Source of the DNA: Australimonas brisbanensis
GTDB taxonomy: Bacteria > Chloroflexota > Dehalococcoidia > Lucifugimonadales > Australimonadaceae
Direction: 5' to 3'
Length of the DNA stretch: 64,000 nt
NCBI GenBank assembly: GCA_038147155.1
Contig: JAYQTA010000002.1
Location: 330,770-394,769, forward strand
Below are positions 34,083 to 42,962 of the stretch, piece by piece. Both the position numbers and the translations under genes were made by a program. Positions within the stretch are counted from its first letter, which is position 1, and the number at the start of each line of letters is the position of its first letter. The notes beneath the pieces were generated by a model, which was given only the letters and a program-made list of their open reading frames with translations, was not told where the DNA came from and ran no database searches.

Positions 34083-35681
34083 TCACGTGAGCTGGTGGCC
34101 GGAGGAGGCCGCCAGCAGGTAGGTGATATCGCGCAGGCGCTGTTCGCTGTCCACGGGCGCGGTGGTTGCGAAAGAGACCAGCACCTCCCGCTCCCAACGG
34201 GGGAGATGGCCACGCAGCAGTGAGGCCAGCAGGTCCACCTGCGCCTCCGGGGTCTCCGCCCCGCCCTGCGCCATCAGCGCCAGCGGGTCGTAGCGCAATT
34301 CGGCGCGCCGGCCAGAGGCCACGGCATTGGCGAAGTTGACCCGCTCCAGCACCGTGGCGCTGGAGACCCAGTCCTCCCCGCCCGGCCATCCGGCCACGTT
34401 GGGCGGGTTGAACAGCGCCTGGCCCATGGCCTCCATGCTCACCACCGGCCGCTGGGCGCTGGTCTGCGCCCCCAGGGAGCGCAGCGTGCAGGCCACCAAG
34501 TCTGCCGGGGCGCGCACCGTGGCCGCCAGCGCACGGGAGGAGTAGAACTCCTCGGAGGTGAGAATCTCCCGCACCACGGGGCGGATCAGCGTGCCGTTGG
34601 CGGTGAACACCGCAGCCAGCCGGTCCACCACCGCGGGCTCCGGGTCCGGGTAGGCGAAGAAGGAGAACAGGCGGGTGCTGATGAACCGGGCAGCGGCCTG
34701 CTGACGCAGGATGATGTCCACACCGTCGTCACCGTCGATGTTCCCCGTCTCCCCCAGGAGTGTCTTGGTGGTCTGGTCGTGGTCTGCAACGTTGAACCGG
34801 TACTCGCGCCGGAACAGCCCCCAGCCCGTGTAGGCGCGCGAGAGCTCGCGCACGTCGGTCTCGGTGTAGTTGCCCACGCCCAGGCTGAACAGCTCCATCA
34901 GCTCGCGCGAGTAGTTCTCGTTGGGGGCCTCCTTGCGGTTGGTGCGGCTGTCCAGGTAGATCAGCATCGCGGGGTCGCGGGAGACCGCCTTGAGCAGTTC
35001 GTCGAAGCGGCCCAGGGCGTGGGAGCGGTAGAGCTGGTTCTGCGCCAGCATCAGCTCGCCGTCGCTCACCTTGCCGTACTCGCTGGTGAGGAGTCCGTGC
35101 CAGAAGAGGGTCATGCGCTCCTGGAGCGGGCGCTGTCCATGCACCATCCGCAGCAGCCACCAGCGCTGCAGATGCCGCAGGCGCGTCAGGTCCAGTTCCT
35201 GGGCCGTCAGCAGCGCGTCCAGCGCACCGTCGTCCGCGGACTCGTAGTCCAGCAGCGCGTCCACCGCGCCCTCCACACCCATCGCCTGGTAGCGCGCCAG
35301 CTCCGCGGGAGCGGCGCCGAACCCGGCGCGGCGCAGCAGGTGCCCCACGCGCTCCGCCTCGGTGGCTAGCGGCGAGGGCTCCGGAGGGAGCGGGGTGGGC
35401 ATGGGCGTGGCGGTGGGCGTTGGCGTCGGTGTCGCGGTGGGCACCGGCGTCGGCGTGGGGCGCGCCGTGGCGGTGGGCGTGGCGAAGGGCGTCGGGGTGG
35501 GGAAAGGTGAGGGCGTCGCGGTGGAGACGGACGCCTCCTCCACCGGCGCGCAGGCGGCCAGGAGCGCCGGGAGGGATGCTGCCGAGAGGCCCAGCACCGC
35601 CGCCCGCGCCAGGAAGGCACGACGACCCATACCCTGGGTCAGCAGTCCCTCCAGTTCGCTTCCCTCACGCCGCTGGGGCAT
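34083..35681 (-). CDS. DUF1800 family exported lipoprotein with PT-rich linker
   Basis: 532 residues from ATG 35681 (GAGG seven bases before). N-terminus has RRAFLARAAVLG and a lipobox LLAACAP, so Tat-exported and lipid-anchored. Then comes a 50-residue Pro/Thr linker (TPTPTPTATP-like, DNA about 35370-35530, strongly repetitive). The DUF1800 domain starts at HLLRRAGFG and contains RMTLFWHGLLTSEY, NENYSRELMELFSLG, FNPPNVAGWPGG. Function unknown; works with DUF1501 outside the cell, the linker probably spanning the wall or surface layer. Confidence 0.9.
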   Translation of the reverse strand: MPQRREGSELEGLLTQGMGRRAFLARAAVLGLSAASLPALLAACAPVEEASVSTATPSPFPTPTPFATPTATARPTPTPVPTATPTPTPTATPMPTPLPPEPSPLATEAERVGHLLRRAGFGAAPAELARYQAMGVEGAVDALLDYESADDGALDALLTAQELDLTRLRHLQRWWLLRMVHGQRPLQERMTLFWHGLLTSEYGKVSDGELMLAQNQLYRSHALGRFDELLKAVSRDPAMLIYLDSRTNRKEAPNENYSRELMELFSLGVGNYTETDVRELSRAYTGWGLFRREYRFNVADHDQTTKTLLGETGNIDGDDGVDIILRQQAAARFISTRLFSFFAYPDPEPAVVDRLAAVFTANGTLIRPVVREILTSEEFYSSRALAATVRAPADLVACTLRSLGAQTSAQRPVVSMEAMGQALFNPPNVAGWPGGEDWVSSATVLERVNFANAVASGRRAELRYDPLALMAQGGAETPEAQVDLLASLLRGHLPRWEREVLVSFATTAPVDSEQRLRDITYLLAASSGHQLT

Positions 35682-35855
35682 GTGCACACCTCATCCGTCA
35701 TCCGCAGGAGACAACGCTCCCCCGCCCTCAGTGCCAGGGCCTCTGGCCCGCGCCGCCACAGTGCATACCATACCCCGCGCGGTGGATTTCCCCCACCCGG
35801 TCAGCCCGCGGTTTGGGGCCAGCGTACCGGGTGCCCCCATGCCGTGCGCCCTGCC

Positions 35856-35861
35856 TAGAAT
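35856..35861 (+). promoter_or_regulatory. -10 box TAGAAT, probable leaderless start
   Basis: TAGAAT ends six bases before the ATG at 35868. No ribosome binding site. Confidence 0.55.
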
Positions 35862-35867
35862 GGCCGC

Positions 35868-36812
35868 ATGAACACGGTGCATGCGCCGGAGCGCGACCTG
35901 CTTGTGGAGGGGTTCCTGGCGCACCTGCGCGCCGAGCGGGGCCTGGCCGCCAACACCATCGGTGCCTACCGCCGCGACCTGGAGCAGCTGGCCGCGGCCC
36001 TGGCCCCGCCAGGTGGTGGGCCGGTGGACTGGGGGCGCGTGGACGAGGCGGCGCTGACCGAGTGGGCGCTGGGCCTGCGGGCCGATGGCTACGCCGACGC
36101 CTCCCGTGCCCGCAAGGTGGCCGCGGCGCGCTCTTTCTTCCAGTTCCTGGCCGAGGAAGGGGTGGTAACGCGCAGCCCCGCCGGGGCGCTGGCCGTGCGC
36201 CGTGCGCGGCGCACCCTGCCCGGCCTGCTCTCCGAGTGGGACGTGGTCGCCCTGTTGGAGGCCGCCTCCGCCCAGCCGGGGCCGGAGGGCGCACGGGATA
36301 GGGCGATGCTGGAACTCACCTACGCCGCCGGGCTGCGGGTGTCCGAGGTAGTGGGGCCCACGGGGTTGGACCTAGGCGCGCTCAACCTGGACGACGGGTG
36401 GGTGCGCGTGCTGGGCAAGGGGAGCAAGGAGCGCATCTGCCCCCTCTACCCCGCCATCGCCGACCGGCTGCGCGCCTACATCCGCGAGGCGCGCCCCCTC
36501 CTGCTGGCCCACGCACGTGGACGGGTCCGCACCACCGGTGCCGTGTTCCTCAACCAGCGCGGACGCCCCCTCACCCGTCAGGGCTTCTGGCTGGTGCTGC
36601 GTCGAGCGGGGGCCGCGGCCGGCATCTCGGCGCACCTCTCCCCCCACACCCTGCGTCACTCCTTCGCAACCCACCTGCTGGCGGGCGGTGCGCCGCTGCG
36701 TCACGTCCAGGAACTGCTGGGGCATGCTAGTATCTCGACCACTCAGGTCTACACCCACCTGTCGGACCAGCAGGTGCGGGAGACCTACCGCAGGGCGCAC
36801 CCCCGCGCCTGA
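35868..36812 (+). CDS. xerD: Tyrosine recombinase XerC/XerD
   Basis: 314 residues. N-terminal SAM-like core-binding domain (FLAHLRAERGLAANTIGAYRRDLEQL). Catalytic set: Arg in AAGLRVSEV, Lys in GKGSKER, HxxR in LSPHTLRHSFATHLL, His in LGHASI and Tyr in STTQVYTHL. Full length for Xer enzymes that resolve chromosome dimers. No phage or island genes nearby, so the housekeeping role is favoured; whether it is XerC or XerD cannot be settled. Confidence 0.88.
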   Translation: MNTVHAPERDLLVEGFLAHLRAERGLAANTIGAYRRDLEQLAAALAPPGGGPVDWGRVDEAALTEWALGLRADGYADASRARKVAAARSFFQFLAEEGVVTRSPAGALAVRRARRTLPGLLSEWDVVALLEAASAQPGPEGARDRAMLELTYAAGLRVSEVVGPTGLDLGALNLDDGWVRVLGKGSKERICPLYPAIADRLRAYIREARPLLLAHARGRVRTTGAVFLNQRGRPLTRQGFWLVLRRAGAAAGISAHLSPHTLRHSFATHLLAGGAPLRHVQELLGHASISTTQVYTHLSDQQVRETYRRAHPRA

Positions 36813-36837
36813 GCGAGCAGGACGAGAGGTGCCCTCC

Positions 36838-37293
36838 GTGCGCATCGCACCGGGCAGCGACGAGGCAACCGGGCTGACGGCGCTCTTGGAGCGCGATCTG
36901 GCCGCCCGCGGGCGCCGGGTGGCCCTCTTCGGGGCCCTCGCCCCCGATGGCGACGACCGCTGGCCGGTGGTGGGCCGTGCCGTGGCCGAGGCCGTCGCCT
37001 CCGGCGGTGCCGACGAGGGCATCGTCTGCTGCTTCACCGGAACGGGCGTCTCCATCGCCGCCAACAAGGTTTCCGGCGTTCGTGCAGCCCTGTGCGCCGA
37101 CGCCGCCACCGCCGCGGGAGCGCGCCGGTGGAACCGCGCCAACGTATTGGCCCTGAGTCTGCGTGCCACTTCCGAAGATGTCGCCCGAGAGATCCTGTAC
37201 GCCTGGTTCACCGAGCCCCTGGGCACCGGGGAGGACGAAGCGCTGGCCGACATGGTCGAGGAGCAGCGGACCGCCACCGGCGGGGCCCGCTAG
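36838..37293 (+). CDS. RpiB/LacAB-family sugar-phosphate isomerase
   Basis: 151 residues from GTG 36838 behind AGAGG (MRIAPGSDEATG). The family core CCFTGTGVSIAANKVSGVRAALC keeps the catalytic Cys and the SIAANK helix. Two usual positions differ: GSDHAG reads GSDEATG, and the HNDAN segment reads WNRANVLALSLR, so substrate may not be ribose 5-phosphate. Starts 25 bases after xerD, followed 14 bases later by a kinase-like gene. Confidence 0.8.
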   Translation: MRIAPGSDEATGLTALLERDLAARGRRVALFGALAPDGDDRWPVVGRAVAEAVASGGADEGIVCCFTGTGVSIAANKVSGVRAALCADAATAAGARRWNRANVLALSLRATSEDVAREILYAWFTEPLGTGEDEALADMVEEQRTATGGAR

Positions 37294-37307
37294 GAGAGGA
37301 ACGCATC

Positions 37308-38006
37308 ATGCCTGTCATCACCATCACCGGTCTGGTCGGCAGCGGGGCCATCGAGGTGGGTATCGAGGTCTCGCGCAAGCTGGGTATCGACTACGTGGAC
37401 CGCATGATCCTGGCGGAGGCCGCCAAGCGCATGGGCACCACCGTCGCTGCGGTGGCCGAGCGCACCGAGCGCCCGCCCACACGGGGCGAGCGCATCGCCT
37501 CCTTCGCCCGCTCCGTGCTGGAGCGCTCTGCGCTGGCGGGGAGCGGGAGCGACCCCTACTTCGGCGGCGGGCTCGACGCGCTGCTGGTGCGCGAGTACCG
37601 CGACTTCCCAACCGAGGGCGTGGGTGACGTGGGCGATGCCCAGCTGCTGGAGGTGACCGCCGCCGTGATGCGTGAACTCGCTGCATCCGACCGCGTCATC
37701 ATCGCGGGCCGGGGCGCCAACATGATCCTGCGCGAGACCCCGGGCGCGCTGCACGTGGGCCTCACCTCGGCGCTGGATCAGCGCGTCCAGCGCATCATGA
37801 ACCGCGAGAACCTGGACCGGACCGAGGCCGAGCGGTTCGTGGCCGAGAACGATAAGGCCCGGAACGCCTACTTCCAGCGCTTCTTCAAGGTGCACCCGGA
37901 CGACGCGGCGCACTATCATCTGATGGTCAACACCGACCTGCTCCCCACCGCCAAAGCGGCGGAGCTGGTGGTGGAAGCAGCACGCATCATCCCGGCCTCC
38001 GCCTAG
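37308..38006 (+). CDS. Cytidylate-kinase-like family protein
   Basis: 232 residues, Cytidylate_kin_2 type: TITGLVGSGAIEVGIEVSRKLGIDYVDRMILAEAAKR at the N-terminus, VIIAGRGANMIL and RIMNRENLDRTEAERFVAENDKARNAYFQRFF. The P-loop is GSG without Lys-Ser/Thr, as is common in this subfamily. The substrate is unknown. GGAG-type site precedes the ATG; same operon as the RpiB-like gene. Confidence 0.82.
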   Translation: MPVITITGLVGSGAIEVGIEVSRKLGIDYVDRMILAEAAKRMGTTVAAVAERTERPPTRGERIASFARSVLERSALAGSGSDPYFGGGLDALLVREYRDFPTEGVGDVGDAQLLEVTAAVMRELAASDRVIIAGRGANMILRETPGALHVGLTSALDQRVQRIMNRENLDRTEAERFVAENDKARNAYFQRFFKVHPDDAAHYHLMVNTDLLPTAKAAELVVEAARIIPASA

Positions 38007-38032
38007 GCAGCCGGACAGAGAGAGGGAGCACC

Positions 38033-38398
38033 ATGTCGAAGAAGGGCAGCCGCATCGCATCATCCCAGGCCAAGGCGCGGGAGCACGCCCGACGCAAGGC
38101 GCACCACGCGGGGCCGGTGCTCCCCTCCGCGGCCTACGAGACCCCCACCGAGCCGGAGCAGGAAGCACCGCTCATGGACGCCGAGCTGGAGCAGGACGCG
38201 GCCGCCACCGTGTCCGCTCCGCGCGCCCAGGCCCCGGCGGTGCGCCGCAGCGCCCCCAGTGCACGGCGCGAGCACGCGGCTGCGGCGGCGGTTGCCTCCT
38301 CCAATGTGCGCAACGAACTGCTGAAGATCGCCGCCATCACCGCCGTGGCCGCCATCGCCATGGTGGGCCTCAAGCTCGGCACGGCCATCGGGGCGTAG
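38033..38398 (+). CDS. Small basic protein with C-terminal membrane helix
   Basis: 121 residues. N-terminus is strongly basic (MSKKGSRIASSQAKAREHARRKAHH), the middle acidic then Ala/Arg-rich and probably disordered, and the last 25 residues (LLKIAAITAVAAIAMVGLKLG) form one membrane segment. No family recognised. Starts 26 bases after the kinase-like gene with GAGGGAG, so it is the last gene of that operon. A tail-anchored, possibly nucleic-acid-binding protein is only a guess. Confidence 0.75.
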   Translation: MSKKGSRIASSQAKAREHARRKAHHAGPVLPSAAYETPTEPEQEAPLMDAELEQDAAATVSAPRAQAPAVRRSAPSARREHAAAAAVASSNVRNELLKIAAITAVAAIAMVGLKLGTAIGA

Positions 38399-38505
38399 CG
38401 CTCCGCGCGGCTGCGCCGCGCTCGACGGCAGGGGGTCACCCCCTGCGGCACTACGCGCCTACCCCCGGCAGGGAGAGGTCCCCTCTCCCCTGCACCCCTC
38501 GAGGT
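38399..38505 (+). repeat. Intergenic palindromic repeat, copy B
   Basis: Contains CTGCGCCGCGCTCGACGG, AGGGGGTCACCCCCT hairpin, GCGCCTACCCCCGGCAGGGA and a second hairpin GAGAGG-TCCCC-TCTCCCCTGC. Aligns with copy A (opposite strand) and copy C. Lies between the membrane protein gene and uvrC and may act as a terminator. Confidence 0.6.
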
Positions 38506-38534
38506 TCTGACTACGGCCGTCATGTCGGCCTTGG

Positions 38535-38540
38535 TAGACT
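38535..38540 (+). promoter_or_regulatory. -10 box TAGACT, probable leaderless start
   Basis: TAGACT ends six bases before the uvrC ATG at 38547. Confidence 0.5.
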
Positions 38541-38546
38541 GGGGGC

Positions 38547-40523
38547 ATGGCCCCTGCCCGTCCGCCAACGCCGCACCAGGAGCGCACCGCGCACTTCGCC
38601 GACCGGCTGAAGGCGCTGCCCGCCGCCCCCGGCGTCTACCTGATGAAGGACGAGGCGGGGGCCATCATCTACGTGGGCAAGGCGGCCAGTCTGCGCTCGC
38701 GCGTGCGCTCCTACTTCCAGACACCGGCGGGCAAGGAACCCAAGGTGCAGGTCATGGTGACCCGCATCGCGGACTTCGAGTTCATCGTCACCGAGTCGGT
38801 GCAGGAGGCGCTGCTGCTGGAGAACACCCTCATCAAGCAGCACCGCCCCCGCTACAACGCCCGGCTCAAGGACGACAAGACCTACCCCTACATCAAGATC
38901 GACCCGTCTGAGGAGTTCCCCCAGGTCTACTTCACCCGCCGGGTGCTGCCCGACGGGGCGCGCTACTTCGGCCCCTTCGCCTCGGCGGGCTCCGTGCGCA
39001 AGACCATGGACCTGCTGAAGAAGCTCTTCCCCTACCGCTCCTGCACCAAGCCCATCACCGGGGCCGATGAGCGCCCGTGCCTGGAATACCACATCCACCG
39101 GTGCGTGGGCCCGTGCATCGGCGCGGTGGACCGGGCGGGGTACGCCGAGGTGATGGGCCAGGTGCTGCGCTTCCTGGAGGGTGACACCGACGGGGTGCAG
39201 CGCGAGCTCACCCGGCGCATGCGCGAGGCATCGGACGCCCAGGCGTACGAGCGCGCGGGTCTGCTGCGCGACCAGCTGCGGGCCATCGCCTCGGTCACGG
39301 AGAACCAGAAGGTGGTCTCCGAACGTGCCGAGGACGCCGACGTGGTGGCCGTGGCGGCTGATAAGGGCGAGGTGTGGGTGGAGCTGTTCAAGGTGCGCCG
39401 GGGACGGCTGATCGGGCGCGACCACTTCCTGATGGAGGGGGCTGACGCTGAGGAGGAACCCGCCCTGCTGGCCCGCTTCATCCAGCAGTTCTACGAGACC
39501 TCCTCCGACGTGCCCGCCACCGTGCTGACCCAGCACCCCATCGAGGATCCGGGCGCCGTGGGCGCGTGGCTGAGCGAGCGGCGCAGGGGCCGGGCCGCCG
39601 TGGTGTGCCCCCAGCGTGGTGAGAAGCGCCGGTTGGTGGAGATGGCCGCCGCCAACGCCGCCGAGGGCCTCGCCCAGCGCCGGCTGCGCTGGCTGGCCGA
39701 GTCCGACAAGGTGCGCCAGGCGCTAGCCGAACTGGCCGAGGCGCTGGACCTGCCAGAACCACCGGCGCGCATCGAGTGCTACGACATCTCCAACACCCAG
39801 GGCTCCAACTCCGTGGGTTCCATGGTGGTGTTCGAGGACGGGCGGCCCAAGAACGCCCACTACCGGCGCTTCCAGATACGCGAGGTTGACGGCATCAACG
39901 ACTACGCCTCCATGCAGGAGATGCTGCGCCGCCGGTTCCGGCACCTGTCCCAGCAGCAGGCGGTGGACGAGCCCGCACCGGCCCCGCGCCAGCGCCGCCG
40001 CCGCCACGCCCGCACCGGCGCCCTGGCCGATGATGCGGCCGTCACCGGGGAGCGGCGCGAGGCCGAATCGTCCTTCGGCCTGGTGCCGGGGCTGGTGATC
40101 ATCGACGGCGGCAAGGGGCACCTGGGTGCGGCCCAGGAGGTGTTCCTTGAGTTGGGCATCACCGAACTGGTGCCCCTATGCTCCCTGGCCAAGCAGGAGG
40201 AGGAGGTATTCCTCCCCCACATGCCGGAGCCGGTGATCCTTCCGCGCACCAGCCAGGCGCTCTACCTGGTGCAGCGCATCCGTGACGAGGCGCACCGCTT
40301 CGCCATCACCTACCACCGGCTGCGCCGCTCCAAGGCGGCCACCCGGTCGGCGCTGGACGAGGTGCCCGGCGTGGGGCCCAAGCGCAAGCGAGCGCTGATC
40401 CGCCGCTTCGGCTCCGTGGCCGGGGTGCGCGCCGCCAGCGCCGCCGACATCGCCCAGGTGGAGGGGTTCTCCGAGCACCTGGCCGCGCTGGTGCTGGAGA
40501 AGCTGGGAGGCGGGACAGACTAG
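38547..40523 (+). CDS. uvrC: Excinuclease ABC subunit C
   Basis: 658 residues. GIY-YIG nuclease domain (GVYLMKDEAGAIIYVGKAASLRSRVRSYF in two halves), UvrC middle with PCLEYHIHRCVGPC, a UVR motif (ASDAQAYERAGLLRDQL), RNase H-like endonuclease domain (IECYDISNTQG, VIIDGGKGHL) and a C-terminal helix-hairpin-helix pair (LDEVPGVGPKRKRALIRRFG). An Arg-rich insert RQRRRRHARTGALADD lies before the DGGKG strand. Makes the two cuts in nucleotide excision repair. Confidence 0.95.
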   Translation: MAPARPPTPHQERTAHFADRLKALPAAPGVYLMKDEAGAIIYVGKAASLRSRVRSYFQTPAGKEPKVQVMVTRIADFEFIVTESVQEALLLENTLIKQHRPRYNARLKDDKTYPYIKIDPSEEFPQVYFTRRVLPDGARYFGPFASAGSVRKTMDLLKKLFPYRSCTKPITGADERPCLEYHIHRCVGPCIGAVDRAGYAEVMGQVLRFLEGDTDGVQRELTRRMREASDAQAYERAGLLRDQLRAIASVTENQKVVSERAEDADVVAVAADKGEVWVELFKVRRGRLIGRDHFLMEGADAEEEPALLARFIQQFYETSSDVPATVLTQHPIEDPGAVGAWLSERRRGRAAVVCPQRGEKRRLVEMAAANAAEGLAQRRLRWLAESDKVRQALAELAEALDLPEPPARIECYDISNTQGSNSVGSMVVFEDGRPKNAHYRRFQIREVDGINDYASMQEMLRRRFRHLSQQQAVDEPAPAPRQRRRRHARTGALADDAAVTGERREAESSFGLVPGLVIIDGGKGHLGAAQEVFLELGITELVPLCSLAKQEEEVFLPHMPEPVILPRTSQALYLVQRIRDEAHRFAITYHRLRRSKAATRSALDEVPGVGPKRKRALIRRFGSVAGVRAASAADIAQVEGFSEHLAALVLEKLGGGTD

Positions 40524-40558
40524 CGGGTTACCTCGGTCAGACGCGGCATGATGCGCCC

Positions 40559-41428
40559 ATGCGCACACGATGCCTGCTACCCCTGCTGCTCGCGATCCTG
40601 AGTCTGCTGGCCGCCTGCGGGCCCCGTGAGGGGAAGCCCGCACCGGATGGCGGGCCCACGCCCACCACCGCACCGGGAGCCACTGCGGCTCCGGGCACCG
40701 CAACGGCGCCAACGGCAACGCCTCTCCCCACCCGGACGGTGCGCTTCAGCGTGCGGGTTCCGGCGACACCCGGCGGTGACCCCGTGTATCTGTTGTTGCG
40801 CCCGTTCCACCAGTGGGCGTGGGACGAGCACATCCTGCTGACCGAGGGGCCGGGCGGGGTGTGGACGGGTGAGGCGGCGCTGCCGGAGGGCGCGCTGGTG
40901 TACTACGTCTACGACCACTAAGCCAGCGAGGAGTTCGCCGAGTTCAACGCCCGGCGCGAGGCCCACGGTGAACGAACGGAGGTGTACGCGCGCTTCCTGG
41001 ATGTGAGCGATGGGCTCAGCGCCGTGGACGATGTGGTGGAGCGCTGGGTCGACGCGCGAGCGACGGCGCTGCCCGCCGGCAGCGTCTCCGGGGTGGTGGT
41101 GGACGCGGTGAGCGGCGCGCCCCTGCCCGACACCAACGTCACCCTGGGCGGACTGCACATCGCGACGGACTACGCAGACCGGTTCACCTTCCGCGACGTG
41201 GCGGCGGGGAACCAGCGCATCACGGCCCACCGTGACCTGCACGACTACGGGATGGGCAGCCTGGGCGTCTCCAGCGCCGGTTCGGGCGTCGCCCACTTCG
41301 TCCACCTGAGCGGCTTCCTCCTGGGTGCGGGGGGCGTGGTCGCCTGGCGGCTGGTACGGGGGCAGCGCCCCTGGCAGGGGCGTCCTCCTCGGCCTCGGTT
41401 GGGCAACGGGCGGAGCGGCTGGTACTGA
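40559..41428 (+). pseudogene. Lipoprotein gene interrupted by an in-frame TAA
   Basis: Signal peptide with lipobox LLAAC, a Pro/Thr/Ala linker, then RTVRFSVRVPATPGGDPVYLLLRPFHQW and WTGEAALPEGALVYYVYDH, followed by TAA at 40919-40921. The same frame continues at once with ASEEFAEFNARREAHGER and DVVERWVDA, then a carboxypeptidase-regulatory-like segment VSGVVVDAVSGAPLPDTNVTLGG. Two parts in one frame with one stop between point to a nonsense mutation, readthrough or a sequence error. If intact it would be a secreted or surface protein of about 289 residues. The last 50 residues look less protein-like. Confidence 0.75.
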
Positions 41429-41430
41429 AC

Positions 41431-41461
41431 GAGAGGCCCGGCACTGGGTGCCGGGCCTCTT
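41431..41461. terminator. Strong hairpin terminator
   Basis: AGAGGCCCGGCAC pairs perfectly with GTGCCGGGCCTCT around a three-base loop, followed by TTCTC on the plus strand. It ends both the lipoprotein gene and the convergent zinc-ribbon gene. Confidence 0.8.
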
Positions 41462-41487
41462 CTCGTGGTGGGTGTTCCTGACCGGGG

Positions 41488-41817
41488 TCAGTGGGTCGGT
41501 GCGGGGGTCTCGCCCTCCGGGCGATGCGCCGGGCCCTGCCCGGCCGCACTCCTGGCGATGAACGCCAGCGCCAGCAGCACACCGATCCAGATGATGCCCA
41601 GGGTCTGCCCGCGCTCGGCGGAGAAGCCCTGCAGCCCCCACATGACGCCCAGGGTGACGGTCGCGGCCAGCAGCCCGATGGCCTGAAGTGCCAGCATCGC
41701 ACCACGCAGGCGGGCGAGGAGACGCCCCTTCACCTTGGGCCGGGCCTCGTGGCCGCACCAACCGCACGCATGCCAGTTCACCGCCTGAGGACGCTCACAT
41801 CGTTCGCAGGGCACCAT
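41488..41817 (-). CDS. Zinc-ribbon protein with two membrane helices
   Basis: 109 residues from ATG 41817 (GAGGGG before it). N-terminus CERC and CGWCGH knuckles form a zinc ribbon; then a basic stretch RPKVKGRLLARLRG and two membrane segments (LALQAIGLLAATVTLGVMWG, TLGIIWIGVLLALAFIA). The C-terminal tail is short and hydrophilic. Role unknown. An extended start at 41871 adds a Cys-rich stretch (MCCEPGARECRGC) and cannot be excluded. Confidence 0.75.
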   Translation of the reverse strand: MVPCERCERPQAVNWHACGWCGHEARPKVKGRLLARLRGAMLALQAIGLLAATVTLGVMWGLQGFSAERGQTLGIIWIGVLLALAFIARSAAGQGPAHRPEGETPAPTH

Positions 41818-41888
41818 ATTCCCCTCCTCGATGCATCCCCGGCACTCCCTAGCGCCGGGTTCGCAGCACACGCTCCCCGCGTGCCGCC

Positions 41889-42707
41889 CTACCCCGCCGA
41901 GACGTCACGGGCGCGCAGCTGCTCCACGCTGCCCAGCTCCAGGCCCGCCACCGAGGCGCTCTCCCCAGCCACGGTGTAGTCCTCGTCCATCTCCTCGTCC
42001 ATCTCCACAACCTCGACGGGCCCCGCGAGCTCCGCCTTGAGAGCGCGCAGCAGCGTGATGGCCACATCGATGTACTCAGCGCTCAGAGGCACCGAGAGCC
42101 GTCGCTCCCCAGCGACCAACTCGATGGAGCGCCCCGTCGGCACGATGGGAGCGATACCCGCCTGAGGCGAAGCAGCTGACTGGGTAGGAAATTCAGAGAT
42201 CTGCTGGTTTTTGACAGAATAATCTGATTTTTTCTCTGTCTTCACCGGGCGGCCCAGCACCCGGACCGCGTCGGTCAGGTGCTTCTGGATCAGCGGCGCG
42301 CGCCGGACGATCTCGTCCCGCGCAGCCCGCGTGATTTCCTCCAGCCCCACCAGCAGGGACATGTCGTCGGGGATCTCCCCCTCGAAACGCGTGTAGAGCT
42401 GACGGAGCAACTCGACGCGCTGGAACGCCTCGGCACGGGCCTCCTGGCCCTCCTCCGCGCTCGCCGGGTGGATCACCCGCTGGGCCAGCGGAGAGATGCG
42501 CAACTCCCCCCGGCCTTCAATGAGACCGAAGTCGCGCATCGCCGCCACCTTCGCGAACAGGGTGCCGCTCCCCTCGGCCATCCCCAGCTCCCAGGCCAGG
42601 CCCTTCACGCTCACCGTTCCCTTGAACTTGGTGAGCACCCTGCCGGCAATCTCCACCGCGTCCCCGAATCGGATGTCGGGGTAGCTGTACGGACCAAGCT
42701 TCGCCAT
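41889..42707 (-). CDS. Winged-helix-like protein, unrecognised
   Basis: 272 residues from ATG 42707 (GGAG-type site). Residues 10-85 look like a winged helix (RFGDAVEIAGRVL, VKGLAWELGM, LFAKVAAMRDFGLIEGRGELRIS), reminiscent of DUF5343-type proteins. The middle is helical (QEARAEAFQRVELLRQLYTRFEG). A Lys/Gln/Ser linker (EKKSDYSVKNQQISEFP) is encoded by AT-rich DNA (42180-42245), unlike the rest of the gene. The end is acidic (MDEEMDEDY). It has a strong promoter of its own. Possibly a recently acquired DNA-binding protein. Confidence 0.75.
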   Translation of the reverse strand: MAKLGPYSYPDIRFGDAVEIAGRVLTKFKGTVSVKGLAWELGMAEGSGTLFAKVAAMRDFGLIEGRGELRISPLAQRVIHPASAEEGQEARAEAFQRVELLRQLYTRFEGEIPDDMSLLVGLEEITRAARDEIVRRAPLIQKHLTDAVRVLGRPVKTEKKSDYSVKNQQISEFPTQSAASPQAGIAPIVPTGRSIELVAGERRLSVPLSAEYIDVAITLLRALKAELAGPVEVVEMDEEMDEDYTVAGESASVAGLELGSVEQLRARDVSAG

Positions 42708-42805
42708 CTCTCGCTCCTCCGTTGTACCGGGCCCTGCACCCGAACCCCTCGGGTGCCCTCGCGCGCCAGCGCGTCCACTGTGCGGCTTCCCCTGCCGCGA
42801 GATGC

Positions 42806-42834
42806 AATCTAGCAATAGTCAGGAAGGGAGTCAA
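42806..42834 (-). promoter_or_regulatory. Sigma70-type promoter of the winged-helix gene
   Basis: Minus strand TTGACT (42834-42829), 17-base spacer, TAGATT (42811-42806). Lies in the most AT-rich pocket of the window (42800-42970). Confidence 0.7.
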
Positions 42835-42933
42835 TATAGTTTCAGCAAATTGCTACGTATTTTAGGAATTTCGCAGATTATTTTTTCTTACGCTCCTGTA
42901 TCTTGCTGTTTCTAATCCTCGCCGCGCACACTG

Positions 42934-42962
42934 TTGTTGCGGGTGTCAAGTTTGCTTTACAT
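42934..42962 (+). promoter_or_regulatory. Promoter of the mod regulator operon, leaderless
   Basis: TTGTTG (42934-42939), 17-base spacer, TTACAT (42957-42962), then seven bases to the ATG at 42970. Confidence 0.6.

Noticed and set aside
35396..35530. Tandem GGCGTxGGCGT-like repeat considered as a CRISPR or minisatellite
   Set aside because: It is explained by the Pro/Thr linker codons of the DUF1800 protein; no spacers or uniform repeats.
35868..36812. Tyrosine recombinase as marker of an integrated element
   Set aside because: No attachment-site tRNA, phage or island genes nearby; it looks like housekeeping Xer.
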